A DNA stretch of 14,596 nt from Rhizobium sp. Q54 (GTDB taxonomy: Bacteria > Pseudomonadota > Alphaproteobacteria > Rhizobiales > Beijerinckiaceae). Numbering within the stretch: the stretch's first letter is position 1; every line of letters starts with the position of its first letter. The stretch spans positions 1 to 14,596 of the forward strand of contig CAMDOY010000049.1 in NCBI GenBank assembly GCA_945903655.1. Direction: 5' to 3'. Under the pieces are notes generated by a model. The model ran no database searches, had not been told where the DNA came from, and worked only from the letters and a program-made list of their open reading frames with translations. This document shows, one piece after another, positions 6,747 to 11,513 of the stretch. The position numbers and the translations under genes are program-made.

Positions 6747-7703
6747 ATGACCGCAGCCAAGGGCCGTATCGACGTTCACCACCATCTCCTGCCCGAGTTC
6801 TACAAGGACGTGCAGCGCGCCGCCGGCATCGCGGGCTCGGCCTATCGGGGCTTTCCCGAATGGTCGCCGGAATCCTCGCTGGCGCTGATGGACGCTGAAG
6901 GCATCGGCGCCGCCGTGGTCTCCTATACCTCGCCGGGCATCTGGTTCGGCGATCTCGCTCAGACCCGCGATCTCGCCCGGCGCTTCAATGATTATCTGGC
7001 GGAGCTGGTGGCCAGCGCCCCCACGCGCTTCGGCGCCTTCGCCTTCCTGCCCCTGCCGGACGTGGACGCCGCCCTCAAGGAACTGGCGCGCATCGACGAC
7101 GAGTTGAAGCTGGAGGGCGTATGCCTGCTCACCAGCGTGGACGACCGCTACATCGGCCATCCCGATTTCGAGCCCCTCTATGCGGAGCTGAACCGCCGCA
7201 AGATCGTGACCTTCATCCACCCTTGCTATCCCCCGGGGAAAGAGGCCGATGGCTGGGACCTGCCGCGCATGCTCGTGGACTATCCCTTCGAGACCACCAA
7301 GGTCGCCACCAACCTGATCCTGAAGGGCGTCACCACCCGCTATCCCGACATTCCCTTCATTCTCTCCCATTCGGGCGGCACGCTGCCCATGCTGGCCCAT
7401 CGCATCTCGATCTTCGACAAGACGACGAGCTTCCGCGACAATTACCCCGATGGGGCGCTCGCCCATATCGCCCGCTTCTATTACGACACGGCGCTGTCAG
7501 GCCACCATGGGCCGCTGGACGCCCTGCGCGCCTTCGTGCCGGACTCGCAGATCCTCTTCGGCACCGATTATCCCTATATCTCCGAGGATGTGGTGGCCCG
7601 CGAGCGCCAGGGTTTTGACGCCTATCAGGGCTTCAAGGGCGAGGCTTTGCAGGCGGTGGAGCGCGGCAACGCCATGCGGCTCTTCCCAAGGCTGGCTGGC
7701 TGA
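6747..7703 (+). CDS. Metal-dependent amidohydrolase (amidohydrolase 2 / ACMSD-like decarboxylase family)
   Basis: This 318-residue protein is a TIM-barrel amidohydrolase of the COG2159 type. Visible metal ligands are the DVHHHLLP motif (His11, His13), FIHPCYPP (His158) and FGTDYPY (Asp274), with the probable catalytic His208 in LSHSGGTLP. This set is that of ACMSD and of aryl decarboxylases such as 6-methylsalicylate and gamma-resorcylate decarboxylase, so non-oxidative removal of CO2 from an aromatic acid is the best guess; hydrolysis remains possible. The ATG has GGAGG seven bases upstream. It sits close to a LigB/LigA dioxygenase pair, which would fit a product with vicinal hydroxyls. The substrate cannot be deduced. 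Confidence 0.88.
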   Translation: MTAAKGRIDVHHHLLPEFYKDVQRAAGIAGSAYRGFPEWSPESSLALMDAEGIGAAVVSYTSPGIWFGDLAQTRDLARRFNDYLAELVASAPTRFGAFAFLPLPDVDAALKELARIDDELKLEGVCLLTSVDDRYIGHPDFEPLYAELNRRKIVTFIHPCYPPGKEADGWDLPRMLVDYPFETTKVATNLILKGVTTRYPDIPFILSHSGGTLPMLAHRISIFDKTTSFRDNYPDGALAHIARFYYDTALSGHHGPLDALRAFVPDSQILFGTDYPYISEDVVARERQGFDAYQGFKGEALQAVERGNAMRLFPRLAG

Positions 7704-7712
7704 ACCGCAATT

Positions 7713-7733
7713 CAGCAATAAAGCTTATTGCTG
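7713..7733. repeat. Perfect AT-rich inverted repeat after the amidohydrolase gene
   Basis: CAGCAATAA and TTATTGCTG are perfect nine-base complements around AGC, starting nine bases after the amidohydrolase stop. It is noticeably AT-rich for this DNA. There is no T-run, so it is either an atypical terminator or a protein-binding site serving the small gene at 7812. Confidence 0.6.
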
Positions 7734-7776
7734 CGCGAACCGCTTTGGGGCAGGCGCGTTTCATCCTGCAATCAAG

Positions 7777-7800
7777 GCGTCCCGCAATCTCGCGGGGCGC
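7777..7800 (+). promoter_or_regulatory. Stem-loop just upstream of the small gene's ribosome binding site
   Basis: GCGTCCCGC (7777-7785) pairs with GCGGGGCGC (7792-7800) over nine base pairs, one of them G-U, around the loop AATCTC. The likely ribosome binding site GGGAGAG begins immediately after the stem and the start codon follows at 7812. It may shape or insulate the initiation region, or may be a late terminator for the amidohydrolase transcript. Confidence 0.45.
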
Positions 7801-7811
7801 GGGAGAGCAGC

Positions 7812-8009
7812 ATGTACAAGGCGCCCACCGGACGAGTTGAAACGATACAGCAGGCCCTAGGTCCGGACCTGCGCAACCTGCCGATCCCCGCCCCCAGCGA
7901 CCGGATCGCCTGCGCCCTGGTGCGCGCCGTCGAGGACGTGGCGGCGCTGTCGCGGGGCGAGGGCGAACGCGGCCACCCCCCAGGCTGTCGCTGCAAGGGC
8001 GCGCATTGA
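7812..8009 (+). CDS. Small hypothetical protein, 65 residues
   Basis: The ATG is preceded by GGGAGAG about five bases away. Codon third positions are strongly G/C over most of its length, as in neighbouring genes, supporting a real coding region. The first 15 codons are less biased. The protein begins MYKAPTGRVETIQQALG, has a central amphipathic stretch (SDRIACALVRAVEDVAALSR) and ends in a Gly/Pro/Cys-rich tail with CRCKGAH that could bind metal. I recognise no family and infer no function. It is convergent with the ligA-like gene, only four bases apart. A hairpin and a palindrome lie just upstream. It could still be a chance frame. Confidence 0.5.
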   Translation: MYKAPTGRVETIQQALGPDLRNLPIPAPSDRIACALVRAVEDVAALSRGEGERGHPPGCRCKGAH

Positions 8010-8013
8010 GGGG

Positions 8014-8328
8014 TTAGTGCGCCTCGCGCCCGCTGGTCACGCCCTGCCATCCCTCGGGATAGCGCCAGTCCTTGGCGGCGCGCATGCGGTCGCAATAGAC
8101 CGGCACCGTCAGGCCGAAGAGGTCCCAACGCGTGAGATAGCTCAGCAGAAAGCCGCTGACGCCCATCTCCCAGAGCTTGCCCACTTCCCCCGCCAGCAGC
8201 AGTCGCTTTTCGTCCGCCGTGAGGGGAAAGCGCTCCATCGCCGCTTGCGGATCGGCCTTCAGCGCCTCGCGTACGCTCAGGTCATGCAGCGCGGATCGGC
8301 AGAGTTTGTGCACGCCATAGATGCTCAT
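8014..8328 (-). CDS. LigA-like alpha subunit of an extradiol ring-cleavage dioxygenase
   Basis: This 104-residue all-helical protein belongs to the LigA (protocatechuate 4,5-dioxygenase alpha) superfamily. Typical segments are the N-terminal VHKLCRSALHDLSVREALKA, then FPLTADEKRLLLAGEVGKLW and the hydrophobic GVSGFLLSYLTRWDLFGLTV. In LigAB the small alpha subunit caps the beta-subunit active site. It starts four bases after the LigB-like stop codon, with GGAG inside the end of that gene, so the two are made together, in the order B then A. I chose the ATG at 8328 over an earlier in-frame ATG because homologues begin near MSxYxVHKL and the spacing suits coupling. The stop lies four bases from the convergent small gene. 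Confidence 0.85.
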   Translation of the reverse strand: MSIYGVHKLCRSALHDLSVREALKADPQAAMERFPLTADEKRLLLAGEVGKLWEMGVSGFLLSYLTRWDLFGLTVPVYCDRMRAAKDWRYPEGWQGVTSGREAH

Positions 8329-8332
8329 CGCT

Positions 8333-9151
8333 TTACTCCCAGCGCCAGACGCCGAAGGCGTGACCATGCGGTTGCGGCTCCAGCGAGATGGGGATCTGAG
8401 CCCCGATGACGCCGAGCATGGCGATCCAGTTCAACAATTCCCCGCCCGCATTGCCCGCGCGCGTCATCTGCTCGGACGTCGCTTCCTCGATCAGATCATT
8501 GATCCCGTGGGTGCGCAGGAGATGGACGATCCGGTCCACCCATTTGCGGTCGGGCACGCCGGAGCGCTCGTTGGGGGGGATCTGCGGCCCGCCGATCTCC
8601 AGCGAGAAGCTGCCGCTGGCGAAGACCGCCACCCGCAGGGGCTCGGGATAGGTGCGGATCGCGCTGCCGATCATGCGGCCGAGATCATGAGCGCGGCGCG
8701 CCTGGGGCAGCGGATTCGAGAAGCAGTTCACGAAGATGGGGACCATCGCGACCTTGCCGTGGGGCGCGATGAAATGCCAGGGCACGGCGAAGGCGTGATC
8801 GACGGTGAACTCCTGCGAGAGCGTCAGGTCAAAGCCGTTCTGAACGCCCGTGCGGTGGATATGGGCCGCCAGCCCCTCATGCACGGGGATCTGATATTGC
8901 GGCATGGGCGTCTGGTCGTTCGGCCCGGAGGTCTGCTCCGCTACGCCCACGGCGAAGAGGGGGAAATTGTCCAAGAAGAACGTGTTGAAATGGTCGTTGG
9001 AGAACATGAGGACCACATCGGCCTTCACCTCTTCGATATGGCGGCGCAGTTCGCCATAGAGGGCGTTTTCCACGAAGGCGGGGTTTTTCGTGACGGTGGA
9101 GGGCAAACCGGGCGAATGAGGCGCCCCCAAGCCCGCGACGATCCTTGCCAT
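8333..9151 (-). CDS. LigB-like class III extradiol dioxygenase, beta (catalytic) subunit
   Basis: This 272-residue protein has the LigB fold signature. By comparison with Sphingobium LigB (His12, His61, Glu242), the iron ligands are His12 (GLGAPHSPG), His54 (FSNDHFNTF) and Glu238 (AGNAGGELLNWIA). TVDHAFAVP supplies His119, matching the second-sphere His127. The acid/base His195 of LigB (GGMSH) aligns with Leu184 in GSFSLEIGGP, so the chemistry may differ. The family opens vicinal diols such as protocatechuate or gallate next to the hydroxyls using Fe(II) and O2. Substrate unknown. The ATG at 9151 gives the standard MARI start and has GAGG upstream; a start at 9181 is possible. The gene is divergent from the aldo/keto reductase and coupled to the LigA-like gene. 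Confidence 0.87.
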   Translation of the reverse strand: MARIVAGLGAPHSPGLPSTVTKNPAFVENALYGELRRHIEEVKADVVLMFSNDHFNTFFLDNFPLFAVGVAEQTSGPNDQTPMPQYQIPVHEGLAAHIHRTGVQNGFDLTLSQEFTVDHAFAVPWHFIAPHGKVAMVPIFVNCFSNPLPQARRAHDLGRMIGSAIRTYPEPLRVAVFASGSFSLEIGGPQIPPNERSGVPDRKWVDRIVHLLRTHGINDLIEEATSEQMTRAGNAGGELLNWIAMLGVIGAQIPISLEPQPHGHAFGVWRWE

Positions 9152-9179
9152 TCCTGTTTCCTCGTTCTTGACTGGCGAC

Positions 9180-9209
9180 ACATTAGCAAGGGGTTACGCC
9201 TGCGCACAA
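9180..9209 (-). promoter_or_regulatory. Weak candidate promoter for the ligB-ligA pair
   Basis: On the minus strand TTGTGC (9209-9204) is followed 18 bases later by TAATGT (9185-9180), about 29 bases before the LigB-like start. Spacing and bases are acceptable for a housekeeping sigma factor, but both hexamers are imperfect. No operator is evident in the 116-base divergent gap. Confidence 0.22.
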
Positions 9210-9267
9210 GTCTTGCCAGCGGCTTCGTACGGGGCGAAACTGGTTCACCAAACCAAGCGAGGAAAAC

Positions 9268-10203
9268 ATGAAGACCCGCAAACTCGGCCGCTCCGGCCTC
9301 GATGTGTCCATCGCCGGCATCGGCTGCAACAATTTTGGCGCGAGGATCGACAAGGAGGCCACGCGCGCCGTCATCCACAAGGCGCTGGATCTGGGCGTCA
9401 CCCTCTTCGATACGGCGGACATGTATGCCCGTGGCGGGTCGGAGAGTCTGATGGGCGAGATTCTGGGCGAGCGCCGCAAGGACATCGTGCTCGCCAGCAA
9501 ATGCGGCATGGTCATGGACGACGCCGGCCGCAAGCAGGGCGCCTCGCGCCGCTATATCATGGAGGCCGTGGAGGCCAGCCTGACGCGCCTGCGCACGGAT
9601 TGGATCGACCTCTACCAGATCCACAAGCCCGATCCCTCCACCCCCATCGAGGAGACCCTGCGCGCCCTCGACGATCTCGTGCGCCAGGGCAAGGTGCGCT
9701 ACATCGGCTGCTCCAATTTCGCGGGCTGGCAGATGACCGAGGCGCTCTGGACCTCGCGGCTGGGCGGGCTGGAATCCTTCATCTCCTGCCAGAACGAATA
9801 TAGCCTTCTGGAGCGCGGGATCGAGGCGGAGCTTCTGCCCGCCATGGCGCAATATGGCGTGGGGCTGCTGCCCTATTATCCGCTCGCGGGCGGGTTGCTC
9901 ACCGGCAAATATGCGGGCGGCGCCGCGCCTGCGGACGCCCGGTTGATGTACAATTCCTATATGGCGGGAAAGCACCTGTCCGAGCGCAAGCGCGCCATCG
10001 CCGACAAGCTCGGCGCCTATGCGAATGAGCGCGGCCATAGCCTGCTGGAGCTGTCCATGAGCTGGCTCGCCATGCAGCCCGGCGTCACCAGCGTCATCGC
10101 CGGCGCCAGCACGCCCGCGCATGTGGAGGCCAACGCCAAGGCGCTGGACTGGGCCATGAGCGCGGAAGAGCTGGCTGAGATCGACAAGATCACAAAGGGC
10201 TGA
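9268..10203 (+). CDS. Aldo/keto reductase
   Basis: This 311-residue (alpha/beta)8-barrel NADPH-dependent oxidoreductase has the complete AKR catalytic set: Asp48 and Tyr53 in LFDTADMYARGG, Lys78 in LASKCG and His119 in LYQIHKPD. Cofactor-binding segments include YIGCSNFAGWQ, SCQNEYSLL and the C-terminal SVIAGASTPAHVEANAKAL. Enzymes of this subgroup reduce aldehydes and ketones, often with broad range. The ATG has GAGG about six bases upstream. It diverges from the dioxygenase pair across 116 bases, so it may reduce an aldehyde from ring cleavage or decarboxylation, but that is inference. Its stop is six bases from the convergent stress-protein gene, with no terminator between. Confidence 0.93.
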   Translation: MKTRKLGRSGLDVSIAGIGCNNFGARIDKEATRAVIHKALDLGVTLFDTADMYARGGSESLMGEILGERRKDIVLASKCGMVMDDAGRKQGASRRYIMEAVEASLTRLRTDWIDLYQIHKPDPSTPIEETLRALDDLVRQGKVRYIGCSNFAGWQMTEALWTSRLGGLESFISCQNEYSLLERGIEAELLPAMAQYGVGLLPYYPLAGGLLTGKYAGGAAPADARLMYNSYMAGKHLSERKRAIADKLGAYANERGHSLLELSMSWLAMQPGVTSVIAGASTPAHVEANAKALDWAMSAEELAEIDKITKG

Positions 10204-10209
10204 GCGCGC

Positions 10210-10635
10210 TCACTCCCGCAGCACCAGCACTGAACATTTGGCGTGGCGCACGATGGTCTTGGCGTTGGAGCCCAGCAGATAGGTCGACATGGCCGGTCGG
10301 TGCGAGCCGATGACGATGAGGTCGGCGCCCCAAGCGTCGGCCTCCGCCAGCACTTCCGGATAGACGCCGCCCGTGCGCACCACGGTCGAGACCCTTTCGT
10401 GGGGCATGCGCAGCCGTGCGGCGAGGGACTTCAGGCTCGCCTCCGCATCCGTCTTCTGCTGCATGTCGAAGTCGGCGGGCACGAAGTCCATGAAGGTGGC
10501 GGGCAGCAGGCGCTGCACATTGACGAGCCGCAGCGCCGCCCCCGACCATTCGGCCAGCGCCGCCGCTTTTTCGAGGGCTGAGCGGGTGATCTCGGGTTCA
10601 TCGAGATCGATGGGCACGAGAATGGTTCTGAACAT
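10210..10635 (-). CDS. Universal stress protein, UspF/UspG-like
   Basis: This 141-residue single-domain Usp begins MFRTILVPIDLDEPEIT and has the ATP-binding loop IGSHRPAMSTYLLGSNAK followed by VRHAKCSVLVLR, nearly the E. coli UspF pattern (ASHRPDITTYLLGSNA). This predicts an ATP-binding dimer in the cytoplasm that accumulates under stress; the exact role is unclear, as for most Usp proteins. GGGAG lies about ten bases before the ATG. It is the last of three genes (dps, DUF1328, usp) on this strand, 68 bases after the DUF1328 gene, and is probably co-transcribed. Confidence 0.92.
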   Translation of the reverse strand: MFRTILVPIDLDEPEITRSALEKAAALAEWSGAALRLVNVQRLLPATFMDFVPADFDMQQKTDAEASLKSLAARLRMPHERVSTVVRTGGVYPEVLAEADAWGADLIVIGSHRPAMSTYLLGSNAKTIVRHAKCSVLVLRE

Positions 10636-10703
10636 GGCGCGGGCTCCCTGGCTATCCCCAGCGAAGTCGGGCGCGCCGGGGCCGGGTCAAGTCCCCCGAA
10701 GGG

Positions 10704-10883
10704 TCAGCCGCGCCGCATGAGGCCGAAAACAAGGGAGACCACGAGGAAGACCAGCGCCACCCAGAAGAGCAGCTGCGCACCCTCCATGGCCGTGCCCGCC
10801 ACGCCGCCAAAGCCCAGCAGCGCCGCCACCAGCGCGACCACCAGAAAAATCACCGCCCAGTGCAGGAGATTGCCGAAGTTCAT
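10704..10883 (-). CDS. DUF1328 family small membrane protein (YtjA-like)
   Basis: This gene encodes 59 residues. The protein is almost wholly hydrophobic, with two membrane helices: LLHWAVIFLVVALVAALLGF and, after a GGVAGTAMEGA turn, LLFWVALVFLVVSLVFGLM, then MRRG. This is the usual size, topology and Gly-Phe-Gly-Gly turn of DUF1328 proteins such as E. coli YtjA. The function is unknown, but these proteins are often found beside stress genes. The ATG is preceded by GGAGG six bases away. It begins 16 bases after the dps stop, which strongly suggests one transcript. Confidence 0.9.
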   Translation of the reverse strand: MNFGNLLHWAVIFLVVALVAALLGFGGVAGTAMEGAQLLFWVALVFLVVSLVFGLMRRG

Positions 10884-10899
10884 GCTCGCCTCCTCAGGT

Positions 10900-11418
10900 T
10901 CAGGCCTTGGCTGCGCGAAGGGACTGGCGACCCGGCCCGCTGGTCAGGATGGACCGCAGCATCCACGCCGCCTTTTCGTGAAAGGAGAGCATGTGGTTCA
11001 GCAGGTCCTGGGTGGCGAAGTCCTGGTTTTCGTCCGCGTCGGCGGAGAGCGGGCGCAGCTTGCGCAGCGCCGCCTCATGGCGGGCGAGCAGATCCGCCAG
11101 CATCTCGTCCTCATCGGGCATGGTGGCGGGGATCTTCACCCCGCTGGGGAAGGTCTTGGCCCCCACGGGCGCGGCGAAGCCCAGCTGGCGCACCCGCTCG
11201 GCGATCTCGTCCGCCGTCTCGAACAGGGTCTCGTAATGCTGCTGCAAGAGCTTGTGGATGGGCTCGAAGAGCGGCCCGCGCACATTCCAGTGGTAGACAT
11301 GGGTCTGCACCATCAAGGAATAGGCGTCATCGAGCACGCCGCTGAGCTGCAACGCGAAATGCGCGCGCAGTTTTTCAGACAAGCCGGTGTCCATGGGCTC
11401 GGTGGTGGCTGCGCACAT
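10900..11418 (-). CDS. dps: Dps family DNA-protecting, iron-storing ferritin-like protein
   Basis: This 172-residue protein forms the Dps four-helix bundle, which assembles into a 12-subunit shell that oxidises and stores iron with peroxide and can coat DNA. Inter-subunit ferroxidase ligands are visible: His43 (YHWNVRGP), His55, Asp70 and Glu74 (ADEIAER), matching E. coli His51, His63, Asp78 and Glu82. The residue equivalent to E. coli Asp67 is Gln59. A basic C-terminal tail (GRQSLRAAKA) could bind DNA. GAGGAG lies seven bases upstream of the ATG. It is the first gene of a likely dps-DUF1328-usp operon, with a candidate EcfG promoter at 11474-11498. Confidence 0.93.
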   Translation of the reverse strand: MCAATTEPMDTGLSEKLRAHFALQLSGVLDDAYSLMVQTHVYHWNVRGPLFEPIHKLLQQHYETLFETADEIAERVRQLGFAAPVGAKTFPSGVKIPATMPDEDEMLADLLARHEAALRKLRPLSADADENQDFATQDLLNHMLSFHEKAAWMLRSILTSGPGRQSLRAAKA

Positions 11419-11466
11419 CTGGACTCTCCTCGAACTGGGCCGGGGCGCCGCGCGTCAGGCGCTACG

Positions 11467-11480
11467 CCCTGTCAACAGGG
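11467..11480. repeat. Palindrome between alaS and dps, flanked by a 9-base direct repeat
   Basis: CCCTGT and ACAGGG are perfect six-base arms around CA. The palindrome overlaps the -10 part of the candidate EcfG promoter, where an operator would be effective. The nonamer AGGCGCTAC occurs at 11457-11465 and again at 11503-11511, either side of the palindrome. Binding by any regulator is conjecture. Confidence 0.35.
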
Positions 11481-11498
11481 GCTCAGTTGCGAGGTTCC
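11474..11498 (-). promoter_or_regulatory. Candidate EcfG (general stress sigma factor) promoter for dps-DUF1328-usp
   Basis: On the minus strand GGAAC (11498-11494), a 16-base spacer and TGTT (11477-11474) match the alphaproteobacterial EcfG consensus GGAAC-N16/17-CGTT at eight of nine defined bases. It begins 15 bases after the alaS stop and predicts a start site near 11467, about 50 bases before the dps ATG. Dps and Usp genes are typical EcfG targets in Rhizobiales. Confidence 0.6.
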
Positions 11499-11513
11499 AA
11501 AGAGGCGCTACTT

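Noticed and set aside
8321..10122. Long frames antisense to the ligB-like gene (316 codons) and to the aldo/keto reductase gene (365 codons)
   Set aside because: Shadow frames of well-supported genes; no motifs of their own.
11470..11475. TTGACA on the minus strand as a sigma-70 -35 box for dps
   Set aside because: The region 17-18 bases downstream is GC-only with nothing like a -10 box; the EcfG-type element fits better.
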